Position numbers and translations under genes: made by a program
Part shown: in pieces, positions 22,675 through 31,204 of the stretch
How positions within the stretch are numbered: the first letter of the stretch is position 1
Layout of the letters: the number at the start of each line of letters is the position of its first letter
The notes under the pieces: model-generated
Database searches by the model: none
Told to the model about the DNA's origin: nothing
What the model saw: the letters and a program-made list of their open reading frames with translations, nothing else
NCBI GenBank assembly: GCA_964370815.1
Contig: CAYJKQ010000003.1
Location: 186,001 to 250,000 of the forward strand
Reading direction: 5' to 3'
Origin: UBA12087 sp964370815
GTDB lineage: Bacteria > Chloroflexota > Anaerolineae > Anaerolineales > Villigracilaceae
Length of the DNA: 64,000 nucleotides

Positions 22675-23736
22675 TCAACCAAGTATTTCCAGATTAACCA
22701 GCGGGACAACCACTTTCTGACCACTTTCAAGCAGAACATCTGCCGCCGGAAGGTGTAATCCGCTTGGAAATTCAGTTAAACCGGACCTAAGATTCGTCAA
22801 CGTACCTACTTCAAATATATTTGGATTTCGGCGTATGCGAACTTGTTGACCGTTGGAAAGCTCATCCATATCGCGAGCTGGTGGTAGTGGTTGTGAGACT
22901 GGTAAGGGAATGATTATTTCCGGACGGCTACCAGTATAGCGATTGTAAGAGGTACTGTTGAGAGTAACTTCCCGCTTGGTGCTAGAAATTAATAATTTAA
23001 ATGCAACAGTATTCATGGAGTGATATCCAAACCCATCTGTTACCATGATCGGAAAACGTGAATTTACTGCAATTGGCAATAATTTCGGAGAAATGCTACC
23101 CAATATCAATCCACGTAATGGGAGTTCATCCGCCACTTGTAAAGCATGAGGGTCACTGCAATGACCTGCTATCAGGATGGAACCTCGCAAGCTGATGTCC
23201 AATTGACCGGCCTGCAGGATATCCCGAGGTGAGTTTAATTGCGGTATTGGCAACAGCAGACCGCTATCCACACGGTTATTCCCCCAAATTCCCTGGATCA
23301 GTGTGCCATGGGCGGTAATTTCCACTCCTCGATCAGGTATCACCTTGGTTATCGTTCCCGGAAGACCAGCTCGCAGTTCAAAAACAGGATCTCCTATCTT
23401 CATTAAGACCTGCCCGCCTCCCACAGCCACCACCCGCCCATCTTTTGGTGAGGTGACAGGGTGTGACAGCAGCCCCGGAAGTTTTGCTATTAACTGGTTT
23501 AATTCCAGACGTTCGCCTACCCTGCAAAGGATCAATTCATCTGCCTCTTCAGGGGAGATACCCAACAAGCAGGCAACATCCACCAAGATATGCTGTTTGC
23601 CAAGATTGGTTTCTGCAACCACATCAAGAGGAGATACTTTTTGATCCTTACGAACCAGAACCTGTCCAGCTGCGGGGAGTAACCGTTGGCGCAGGATGGT
23701 CGTTAGCGGCAAAATATGAATAACGGGAGCCAGCAT
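22675..23736 (-). CDS. Conserved protein of the GlmL cassette, barrel-sandwich-like N-terminus
   Basis: 353 residues, no membrane segment evident. The N-terminal part (AGQVLVRKDQKVSPLDVVAET, then SPKDGRVVAVGGGQVLMKIG) has the repeated Gly-Val-turn pattern of biotinyl/lipoyl-like or barrel-sandwich domains such as those in RnfC or efflux adaptors. The middle reads LRGLILGSISPKLLPIAV and FPIMVTDGFG. I do not recognise a full-length family. It lies 7 nt after the GlmL-type gene, so probably functions with it. Confidence 0.6.
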   Translation of the reverse strand: MLAPVIHILPLTTILRQRLLPAAGQVLVRKDQKVSPLDVVAETNLGKQHILVDVACLLGISPEEADELILCRVGERLELNQLIAKLPGLLSHPVTSPKDGRVVAVGGGQVLMKIGDPVFELRAGLPGTITKVIPDRGVEITAHGTLIQGIWGNNRVDSGLLLPIPQLNSPRDILQAGQLDISLRGSILIAGHCSDPHALQVADELPLRGLILGSISPKLLPIAVNSRFPIMVTDGFGYHSMNTVAFKLLISSTKREVTLNSTSYNRYTGSRPEIIIPLPVSQPLPPARDMDELSNGQQVRIRRNPNIFEVGTLTNLRSGLTEFPSGLHLPAADVLLESGQKVVVPLVNLEILG

Positions 23737-23743
23737 CTTTAGT

Positions 23744-25495
23744 CTAGCCTCCTAAGGTCCATATCCATTTTCTAAACAGTTCATGTCTGCGTCCATTTTC
23801 TTTGGGAAGCTGAATTGGACGACCGCGAGCATCGATGACGACTCCCATCTGAGTGCCGCTGACCTGGATTTCGCCAGAACGACCTGGACCAAAACCGACA
23901 TCCGATCGATGCAGAGGTTCAAGAAGTAGTTTACCAAATTGCCCGCCGGGTAGAGGCAGCACATCCAGAGCACCCTGATTAATCTCAAATTTAATTTCGG
24001 TTCCGTCTTTGGTCACCAGGCGTCCACGAAGAATGGGGGTCCCCAGGCGCGCATTGGATAATGGAGCAACCAAACTCGCAAGACCCATAAATGCGCCCGA
24101 TTCGAGAATTTGCACCGGCAGGATCGGGTTTGTTCCAGCCGCTGCACCGATCCCTGGTAAAAGATGGTTTTGGTCTAAAATAATCGTAGTTGTTCCAACA
24201 GGCTGGATCCCATCCAGGATCATCAGCAATCCTTGTCCAATGGTAGCCGCGTTGGTTATGGCGCTGCCTCCCACCAGGATCGGTTCAAAATATGGGAGAC
24301 TTCCGGATGAAGGCCGATGAAAATTGGTGGGAATTTCTTTATTTGCCGTCACAATTGCCAGACGCAAAACTTGACGGATGATAGATTGTTCAATTGCCAT
24401 ATCCTGCACCGTGACTGGCAGGCTCTCAGGATAAGTAGATTTTTGATAGAGGTAATCACGCAGGTAATTGGTCGGAGTATCCAATGGAAGCCAGCGCAAA
24501 ATATCATCCAAACTGGTATAGCGAAGTAAATCCGATAAGTTCTCACCCAGCCCAAATTGCGGGTAAACTCCCAGAGTGAGCTCACCCTGAAAACCTGCTG
24601 CAATTGTGGTGGCTGACGCACCGATATCCACTCCCAGAATACCATTATTAGATTTATATGCCTGACTCATAAAACGGATCATTCGCCCCTGAGCAAAAGC
24701 GGTGGGTAACAGGTTGCCACTTGACCAGGAATTAAGTTTTTCCACGCCCCCCAATTTGTTCCTGCGGATATGAATAAATGCATTTGCCAACTCACGTGAG
24801 GCAGGCTGAAGATCTTCCACATCAACTGAAGGGCGGAGATTGGGGCTGATAATTAATGAGGATGTCAATGACGACAATGAGTCAGTTACATCCCTGGCTA
24901 CAGCCTGATTCCCAGCAAACAACACCGAGGGACGGTTTTCACCCGGAATAAGAAAACAAGCAAGACCAACTATGTCGATGTTTTCCTGCACCGATCTGGT
25001 TGCTCCGTTATTCGTGCCTCCAGCAATAAGAATAAGGTCCGGTTCCAGGTGTAAGATACTATCGATTTGTTCTTCTGGTTTTCGGGGATCATTTACGCCA
25101 ATGCTTTCCACAACTCTGGCATAAGTTGAACCTGCCAGGCGGTTGACACTTTGCAACGAGACATCATTCACTAAACCAACAATGACCGTTTTTATGGCTG
25201 GTCCAGCTGAGATGGTAGCCACAAAACTGTCAATTCCGACACCATCCTGAGGAGGAATGACCAAGTTTCGATCTGAACTTAAAAATAACCTCCCTGTCGT
25301 TTCCTGTAAATTTTCAATTGCCCGTACAATACCCTCACTTACATCTTTGAATGGTGCAATAGCAGTGGTGGGTGATTGACCAACGGCAATAAACCTATAA
25401 CTACCCTCGACCACATCAAAGAGCGTAGCCCGTGTGGTGCAAGAACCCACGTCCACTGCAAGAACAGAATCTGAGTCAATTAACGATGAAGGCAT
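23744..25495 (-). CDS. GlmL/MutL-family ASKHA ATPase
   Basis: 583 residues of the family named for the glutamate mutase accessory protein MutL/GlmL (unrelated to mismatch-repair MutL). Seen: a first phosphate-binding motif VDVGSCTTRATLFDVVEG at about 15-32, LILIAGGTNNGATRSVQENI at about 155-175, and a second DxGxxxT motif VDIGASATTIAAGF at about 284-297. The actin/hsp70-like fold is expected from these. It is longer than typical GlmL (about 460) through a C-terminal beta-rich extension of roughly 130 residues (about 450-583). GlmL is thought to protect or reactivate a B12 mutase; here the operon partners are membrane proteins, so the role may differ. A divergent B12-binding subunit lies at 30768. 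Confidence 0.85.
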   Translation of the reverse strand: MPSSLIDSDSVLAVDVGSCTTRATLFDVVEGSYRFIAVGQSPTTAIAPFKDVSEGIVRAIENLQETTGRLFLSSDRNLVIPPQDGVGIDSFVATISAGPAIKTVIVGLVNDVSLQSVNRLAGSTYARVVESIGVNDPRKPEEQIDSILHLEPDLILIAGGTNNGATRSVQENIDIVGLACFLIPGENRPSVLFAGNQAVARDVTDSLSSLTSSLIISPNLRPSVDVEDLQPASRELANAFIHIRRNKLGGVEKLNSWSSGNLLPTAFAQGRMIRFMSQAYKSNNGILGVDIGASATTIAAGFQGELTLGVYPQFGLGENLSDLLRYTSLDDILRWLPLDTPTNYLRDYLYQKSTYPESLPVTVQDMAIEQSIIRQVLRLAIVTANKEIPTNFHRPSSGSLPYFEPILVGGSAITNAATIGQGLLMILDGIQPVGTTTIILDQNHLLPGIGAAAGTNPILPVQILESGAFMGLASLVAPLSNARLGTPILRGRLVTKDGTEIKFEINQGALDVLPLPGGQFGKLLLEPLHRSDVGFGPGRSGEIQVSGTQMGVVIDARGRPIQLPKENGRRHELFRKWIWTLGG

Positions 25496-25501
25496 AATTA
25501 C

Positions 25502-26176
25502 CTAAAAGAAAGAAGAAAGAAAAGCCCATAGCGAAAATATTCGCTCGATCAGTGCGGTTAAAGCAGCAGCATATGCCCCGGCAAACAGAACGCCGAAGGT
25601 TACAGCAATAAAGAGTTTTCCAATCCAAGCCACGCCAGAAACCAGCTTGCTGCGTTGGACTCCAGTGGAGGTCTTGTGACCACTGAATTGAAAATAAACC
25701 AGGGTACTTATCGTTCCCATCAAAAAGATGCTGCCTTCAAATAAATGTTCCACCAGGCTGCCCCCGGAAGTGGGATCGAATAAATCGATCGAGGCAAGAG
25801 ATTGTGGGATAATCGTTCCGAATACAGCACCACCAATAGCCACAGCTGCTGCAGTCCCAACCAGGAATGCCATTGCAGGGTTTCCCAACCGCGCCGATCG
25901 TGGTGAAAGTTTTGCGAACAAGAGGAGTCCCAGCAAGGATGGAACTACCAGAAGCAAACGTTGTTGCATGGTCCCAAAAAAGAGAGGTTCGAACAGTTTT
26001 GGCCAAAGGACATGGTGCCAGGCTACCGAAGCAGCATACCCGGCGGAGACTCCCACAAAAATATATATGACCACTCTGAAAAGAGGGTTATCACCAATTA
26101 GATAGCTAAAGATCAACAAGGTGAAAAGAAAGCTTACTATTCCTGTGATCAGTTCTATAACTGAATTGGAAAGCAT
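25502..26176 (-). CDS. Unassigned multi-pass membrane protein of the GlmL cassette
   Basis: 224 residues with about six hydrophobic segments: near 8-28, 30-50, 75-92, 104-125, 145-165 and 190-215. No catalytic motif is visible. It lies 6 nt before the GlmL-type gene and 2 nt after the 907-residue gene, so all three are very likely co-translated. I do not recognise a family. Confidence 0.6.
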   Translation of the reverse strand: MLSNSVIELITGIVSFLFTLLIFSYLIGDNPLFRVVIYIFVGVSAGYAASVAWHHVLWPKLFEPLFFGTMQQRLLLVVPSLLGLLLFAKLSPRSARLGNPAMAFLVGTAAAVAIGGAVFGTIIPQSLASIDLFDPTSGGSLVEHLFEGSIFLMGTISTLVYFQFSGHKTSTGVQRSKLVSGVAWIGKLFIAVTFGVLFAGAYAAALTALIERIFSLWAFLSSFF

Positions 26177-26178
26177 TC

Positions 26179-28902
26179 CTAAGCCTCTTCCTTTCGTAAA
26201 GACTTACGGTTTTTTTGGATGGAAACGATACTCCAGAGAGCACCCAAGAAGATAATCACCTCGGCGATGAAAAATCCGGAGCCGAAAGAGTCCCAATATT
26301 TTTGTCCCAAGCCTGAAAGCTGAAGCGCCTGCTCGTAAGCTTTACCTCCAGCCAAACCCGTCACCAATCCGTTGATCTGCTTTGAATCATAATAGGGACG
26401 GATCATGGGTTCTGCCTGGGCGCTGATCGCCATCAATAAGGGAGTCTCACCCAGTTTCCCATTGGTTTGCTCAATCCAGATCCTGGCGGTATCAGAATTA
26501 TCGGTGAGAATGATCACCGCTCTAAAGTCAGCCAGGGTATGAATATCCTGCAATAATGGAGTTTGCCAGGGCAAGCTGGCATCAATTGCCTTAGGAATAG
26601 TCTGAGAAGGATTTTCCACAAAACTCAGCACACCCGAAGCTCCTCCAGCCAGGTATCCCAGATTCGTATATTGAAGACCGCTTTGGTTATTATGCTGACT
26701 CTGGGTTGTCTTTAAGAAATGCTCAGCCAGGGTAGACCCGGTGGGAGATGTGGACAGAATCACCAAGTACGCATCATTAAAGAGCAGGTTATCCACCATT
26801 GGTGCCGCTGTAACTTCAAGCTCTCCTGAATAAGCTGGTTCGTAATCAAAAATTAAAAGTACCGGTGAAGCTGGAGGTAATCCAACTAATATTTCATGGG
26901 TTGCCATCAACTCAGGTGGATAGATCAAAGGTGGAGGTATGATGAGTCTTGTGGTGAAGATAGGATATGCCACAACCAGAAACACCAAAGACGCCACAAG
27001 CCAGCGCAAGATTTTCTGTGGCAGTCTCTTGTCCATGGCAGTTGTTGTTTTTGCCAGGGTCTCAACGCCCAACATCTGTTCCAATTGATCTGCTTGTAAA
27101 TTTTGATCATCAGATATCCGCAATTTGCTCGAATAATTAATAGGTTTACGAAGTTTTCCCAAACCAGGAGTGGCAGGCAAAACACCAGGCAACCCAGCCA
27201 ATGGTCCAACCTTTTCTGTAATTTGATCCAGGATTTTGTCTGATCTTCCCACCTCAGCAACCATTGATTCAACCGGTCGCATATCTTGCACCCAGGAGGG
27301 AATTTCTGCTGGTAATAATTCATCGGGAAGAGTGGTTTCTGATTCAATCCCGCTGAACTGCTCTTCCGAGATCTGGTCAGGAGAACCACTTGAAGCAGTT
27401 TCGGTTTTATCAATATTTGCCAACCAATCAGGGATCAATTCCGAATCAGTATGTTGCTGGTCATCATCTGGCATTAAAGGTTCGTCTGCATTTTCTTCAA
27501 TGAGATCACTTTCTGAATTCGTCTCCGTCACCAAGGGTGATCCACTATCGACCGGTATCAATTCATCCATGAATTCAGATTCAGAAAGAGGCTGATAAGA
27601 TTGATTATCCGCCAACTCTCCTATTTCATCAGCCTCACTGTCAGCTTCTGTTGTATCCTGGAGTTCAGAACCCATCATTTGGTCCCAGTCAGGTGTTTCA
27701 GAAGCTGGCAAAACGCCATCTGCGACCAAAACCGGAGCTTCTGGATCAATTTCCTTGAGCCAATCAGGTAATTCAGATCCAGATTTGCCTTCCTCACCAG
27801 GATCTCGAGGTGCATCCATCAATTCCTTCAACCTATCCGGGGATTCGGAATCTGATGTTTGGCTTTCATCCAATGCCCGAGGTTCAGTTTCAGTGGAAGG
27901 GTTATCTTCAGCAAAAGCCTGCGTTTCAGACTCCAGATTTCGAAACCAATCCGGTGATTCGGATCCACTTGAAGAGATCTCTTCAGAGGTAACCGGGACC
28001 TCGCCACTCATCTTATCCAACCAATCTGGTGTTTCAGCAACCTTTCCTGAAGTGGTGTCTTCATTGGAAACTGCGTTTGATTGCGTTTCAGCTTGCAAGC
28101 GATTCAACCAGTCTGGTAAAACCTCATTCCCTTCTTCGAATAGTATTTCATCATCTGTTTGGGAGCCTGTACTCTTCGAATCAACTTCTGATTGAAGTTT
28201 CTTCATCCAATCCGGGATCCCATCATCAAATACAAGTCCTTCGTTTGATGGCTCATCCAGCCCCTGCTGTGGTTCAAGTTCCTTTACAGATGATTCTCCA
28301 CGCAAGCTATCCAACCAATCACCTTCAACTTTTGGTTGTTTTTCATCGTTCAGGTCAAAAGATGATTGGTTTTTTTCTGCTGTATCTTTTATGCTGGACA
28401 ACGAAGAAAGGTGTTCAGCCTCTTCCTGGTCAGTTTGTTCCAAACCTGAAAGCCAATCAATGTCTTCCTCAATAGGATTAAAAGGTAATTCATCTTCCGT
28501 GATCTCAAGGTTCCCATTAATCTTAGCAGGTTCAGGAATATCCTGATCCTCATCCAGAGACTCTTTTTGTTCTACTTGTTCTTCATCCCGATTTTTATCC
28601 TTGGGCTGCACACCCAATTTTTGCAACCAGGTAGTCAGTGATAATTTCATTTCGGAGGTTTTCTTTTTGCCAGTGGTTTCCCGAGGTTGGATTGTTTCCT
28701 CTTCCATTGGTGAAGGTTCGGAAGAATAATGAATCCCCTGTTGTGAGGTGTCTTCTACAACAGGTTCTTCACCCGTATGGATATATTCGTCGTTGCCAGG
28801 TGATGATATATTCATAGGGATTAGGCGAGCCTGGCAAAAAGGACAGTTATCCAGCTCATCAGATACAGATTCCCCACACATCTGGCAGCGGACTTCAGCC
28901 AT
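26179..28902 (-). CDS. Zinc-ribbon, PDWLxxL-repeat membrane protein
   Basis: 907 residues in four parts. (1) An N-terminal zinc ribbon, CQMC at 6-9 and CPFC at 20-23. (2) A very acidic, low-complexity region (about 30-560) carrying about eleven copies of a short motif of the form x-P-D-W-L-x-x-L, for example IPDWMKKL, LPDWLNRL, TPDWLDKM, LPDWLKEI and IPDWLANI. (3) A membrane segment near 632-652 (LRWLVASLVFLVVAYPI). (4) A presumably external domain of about 220 residues (LVGLPPASPVLLIFDYEPAY ...) and a final membrane segment near 870-893 with a short basic tail. The repeats look like docking motifs for a cytoplasmic partner. The start overlaps the upstream gene by one base. No known family recognised beyond the zinc ribbon. 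Confidence 0.7.
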   Translation of the reverse strand: MAEVRCQMCGESVSDELDNCPFCQARLIPMNISSPGNDEYIHTGEEPVVEDTSQQGIHYSSEPSPMEEETIQPRETTGKKKTSEMKLSLTTWLQKLGVQPKDKNRDEEQVEQKESLDEDQDIPEPAKINGNLEITEDELPFNPIEEDIDWLSGLEQTDQEEAEHLSSLSSIKDTAEKNQSSFDLNDEKQPKVEGDWLDSLRGESSVKELEPQQGLDEPSNEGLVFDDGIPDWMKKLQSEVDSKSTGSQTDDEILFEEGNEVLPDWLNRLQAETQSNAVSNEDTTSGKVAETPDWLDKMSGEVPVTSEEISSSGSESPDWFRNLESETQAFAEDNPSTETEPRALDESQTSDSESPDRLKELMDAPRDPGEEGKSGSELPDWLKEIDPEAPVLVADGVLPASETPDWDQMMGSELQDTTEADSEADEIGELADNQSYQPLSESEFMDELIPVDSGSPLVTETNSESDLIEENADEPLMPDDDQQHTDSELIPDWLANIDKTETASSGSPDQISEEQFSGIESETTLPDELLPAEIPSWVQDMRPVESMVAEVGRSDKILDQITEKVGPLAGLPGVLPATPGLGKLRKPINYSSKLRISDDQNLQADQLEQMLGVETLAKTTTAMDKRLPQKILRWLVASLVFLVVAYPIFTTRLIIPPPLIYPPELMATHEILVGLPPASPVLLIFDYEPAYSGELEVTAAPMVDNLLFNDAYLVILSTSPTGSTLAEHFLKTTQSQHNNQSGLQYTNLGYLAGGASGVLSFVENPSQTIPKAIDASLPWQTPLLQDIHTLADFRAVIILTDNSDTARIWIEQTNGKLGETPLLMAISAQAEPMIRPYYDSKQINGLVTGLAGGKAYEQALQLSGLGQKYWDSFGSGFFIAEVIIFLGALWSIVSIQKNRKSLRKEEA

Positions 28903-29522
28903 TATTTACTCCCATAAGGACGGTCTGCCCCAAACAACACTCGCAATCCTGTTGTCAATATGGCCAAGGCAACACCAATTAAAATACCCCGTGCACCGGA
29001 AGCAGCCAAAACCTGGGCGATAAATGGTCTCATGGTATTTCCGATGAAAGGTAATTCTCCAAACGGCAATGGCACTGTGCCAAGAAGTATAAGCAGGGTT
29101 GTCCCCAGAAAAATCACTGAGAACAAGTTGGGTTGTCTGCGTAACAAGTTGATACTTGCAATCAGCAGGGTCACAGCCAGAAGTGCCATCAAACTTTTTT
29201 CAACTGGCAGTTGCACTGAATAAAAAATGAAATTCATTGACGAATGCCCGGGTTTAAATATTAGACCTAATACCAGGGTAACCAGCAAGGAAGTGATCAG
29301 AATCAGACTGTAGAAACCGCCCTTTTCTTTATTTTTAATTCGGGAAGCGTTGACGGATAAAAGGTTCAGCACACCGATGAAAACCATAAGAGCAGCCAGG
29401 GTGACAGCCCAATCCAATATCAAGCTGCGAAGGTCAGACAATATGGGTATTTGAAAGAAATAACCTACCAGGACGACCAAGCCGACCAGGACGGCAACCA
29501 AAGTGGAGATGAGCCCTTTCAC
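28902..29522 (-). CDS. Unassigned multi-pass membrane protein of the GlmL cassette
   Basis: 206 residues with about six hydrophobic segments, the first two at about 5-25 and 30-57. There are few charged residues between helices and no catalytic motif. TGATG-type overlaps join it to both neighbours. I do not recognise a family. Confidence 0.6.
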   Translation of the reverse strand: MKGLISTLVAVLVGLVVLVGYFFQIPILSDLRSLILDWAVTLAALMVFIGVLNLLSVNASRIKNKEKGGFYSLILITSLLVTLVLGLIFKPGHSSMNFIFYSVQLPVEKSLMALLAVTLLIASINLLRRQPNLFSVIFLGTTLLILLGTVPLPFGELPFIGNTMRPFIAQVLAASGARGILIGVALAILTTGLRVLFGADRPYGSK

Positions 29523-30265
29523 AAGATTCCCCCCAGTTTAAGAAGCGCACCCAGCAGCATGCTGATGATCAGAACCCAGCGCAAAATGTCTTGGACACTC
29601 AGGCTGGCTGCATGCATGGGGGAATGGCTAATATATTCACTGACTGCGAAAAGTTCTTCACCTATCAATGGTTCCTGTGTGCTGGCATACAAAATCGCCT
29701 GCGCAGGCAGATTATCACTGGCGGCAAATAAGATACTTTTCTGACGATCTGCCGCATCCGCCAATAAACCAGCCTCCACCCCAAAACTGCCAAGCAGGAT
29801 ATTGGCTGAAATATGTTCATCTCGCATAATTGGAAGAGCGCCGGAAACGTATGAAAAGGGGGTTAATCCGGTCAGACGGGCTCCGGAAGCATCAAAGTGA
29901 CCACCGTTAGTGGCTTTCTGGTAGGATGCCTGCATAACATCCTGGGAGAGCACGGTCAGGCTGGGTTCTCCAGAAGTAGCGATTGGGGTCCGATCACTAG
30001 TGGAGGTCAAGTCAGCCAGATTTTGCAGAGCACTCAAACCAGCCAATCCTGCTGCCCCCTGAGGGGATGTCAGATTGCCCCGCCCCAAGGAAACATGCAG
30101 GCGGCTGCCATCCTCAACAGCACGGGCTATACCTGTTTGCAACCGGGTAAAGGCAGGTATCTCCCTAAAAGTCGGAGGAGACTTGCGCTTAAAGAATGCA
30201 AAACCGATCAGCAAACCTGCGCTGCCAGCCACCAAGGCAAAAGCGATCATGATTGACCAATTCAT
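29519..30265 (-). CDS. Membrane-anchored protein of the GlmL cassette (DUF6754-like)
   Basis: 248 residues: an N-terminal membrane segment (about 5-25), a soluble domain (about 35-215) and a C-terminal hydrophobic segment (about 222-246). The soluble part includes GSRLHVSLGRGNLTSPQGAAGLAGL and ALPIMRDEHISANILLGSFG. The pattern reminds me of the uncharacterised DUF6754 group, from memory only. Overlaps both neighbours by 4 nt. Confidence 0.6.
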   Translation of the reverse strand: MNWSIMIAFALVAGSAGLLIGFAFFKRKSPPTFREIPAFTRLQTGIARAVEDGSRLHVSLGRGNLTSPQGAAGLAGLSALQNLADLTSTSDRTPIATSGEPSLTVLSQDVMQASYQKATNGGHFDASGARLTGLTPFSYVSGALPIMRDEHISANILLGSFGVEAGLLADAADRQKSILFAASDNLPAQAILYASTQEPLIGEELFAVSEYISHSPMHAASLSVQDILRWVLIISMLLGALLKLGGIL

Positions 30266-30531
30266 ATGGTCCCTTTCTCTCGCAAAAAAGAAATAAAAGC
30301 GAGCCCTTCATCGGTTTCTTCCAACAGGTTTGCCAATTCTTGAATTTGACCACCTGGTAAAGCCGGACGAAGGAAGGGTTCTCCAAAATGCAGAGCCTGA
30401 GCCCCCAGGATCGTTAACGGACCGGCAGCTTCCAGGAACCAGGCCGCAAAACCAACCAATCCGCGTTGGCGTAAAAAATCTGCCCAAGCGGGCCATGATG
30501 AGCGCGTTTCCGGGGTGGTTTCTATTTGCAT
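30262..30531 (-). CDS. Small protein heading the GlmL cassette
   Basis: 89 residues with an amphipathic to hydrophobic centre (GLVGFAAWFLEAAGPLTILGAQAL, written here as a region of about 25-48) and an acidic C-terminal half. It may be a one-pass or peripheral membrane protein. It is the first gene of the cassette and overlaps the next by 4 nt, which supports it being real. No family recognised. Confidence 0.6.
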   Translation of the reverse strand: MQIETTPETRSSWPAWADFLRQRGLVGFAAWFLEAAGPLTILGAQALHFGEPFLRPALPGGQIQELANLLEETDEGLAFISFLREKGTI

Positions 30532-30557
30532 CGATTCGCCTATACGCTTTAAATATC

Positions 30558-30563
30558 AGTATA
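30558..30563 (-). promoter_or_regulatory. -10 box for the GlmL cassette
   Basis: On the minus strand TATACT at 30563-30558, 26 nt before the ATG at 30531. A -35 is not clear. It is the only good candidate in the divergent gap on this strand. Confidence 0.4.
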
Positions 30564-30731
30564 GCACAATAAAACCATTTTATATCCACAGGCGTGTGAG
30601 GTCAAGTAGTGCAATGAGGGTATTAAGAACAGACTTTTACCCCTAAAAATGAGGTATAACAGACCTTTTGAAATTTTAATAGAACAATTTTTTTCCATAA
30701 ATGCTGTTTATTTCTTCCCGAACGCTTATAG

Positions 30732-30737
30732 TATAAT
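30732..30737 (+). promoter_or_regulatory. -10 box for the B12-binding subunit gene
   Basis: TATAAT 30 nt before the ATG at 30768, with GAGG as ribosome binding site in between. The -35 region is AT-rich without a clear match. Confidence 0.5.
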
Positions 30738-30767
30738 GAAATTAATACCCACAAAACCGAGGAAAAA

Positions 30768-31178
30768 ATGACCGAAAAAAAGATCCGTGTTTTAGTCGCC
30801 AAACCAGGCCTGGATGGCCACGATCGCGGTGCGAAGGTGGTTGCGCGTGCCCTGCGGGATGCCGGAATGGAAGTCATCTATACCGGCTTGCGGCAGACTC
30901 CTGAAATGATCGCTGAAGCTGCCCTGCAGGAAGACGTGGATGCCATCGGATTATCGATCCTGTCTGGTGCACATATGGCCCTGGCACCACGCATCCTTGA
31001 ACTGCTCAAAGAAAATGGGCAGAGCAATGTCAAGATCTTTCTGGGTGGCATCATCCCGGATGAAGATGTGCCCCAATTGAAAGCCTTGGGCATAACCGGC
31101 ATTTATGGTCCCGGCACTTCCACTGAAGATATTGTGCGTGATGTGCGCGCAGCCATACTTACAAAGCTGGCTAACTGA
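30768..31178 (+). CDS. Cobalamin-binding subunit, methylmalonyl-CoA mutase type
   Basis: 136 residues forming the C-terminal B12-binding domain of acyl-CoA mutases as a separate protein. The base-off cobalamin motif DxHxxG is D16-G-H18-D-R-G21, followed by SILSGAHMALAPRI and YGPGTS for the nucleotide tail. It must pair with a large catalytic (TIM-barrel) subunit to isomerise methylmalonyl-CoA/succinyl-CoA or a related acyl-CoA; no such subunit is in the window. The MeaB GTPase gene follows after 26 nt. Substrate specificity lies in the missing subunit, so it is not determined. Confidence 0.92.
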   Translation: MTEKKIRVLVAKPGLDGHDRGAKVVARALRDAGMEVIYTGLRQTPEMIAEAALQEDVDAIGLSILSGAHMALAPRILELLKENGQSNVKIFLGGIIPDEDVPQLKALGITGIYGPGTSTEDIVRDVRAAILTKLAN

Positions 31179-31204
31179 GACAATATTTATAAAGAACTTC
31201 ATTT

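Noticed and set aside
23744..25495. DNA mismatch-repair MutL
   Set aside because: The name is shared but the motifs are those of the GlmL ASKHA ATPase family, with no GHKL ATPase motifs.
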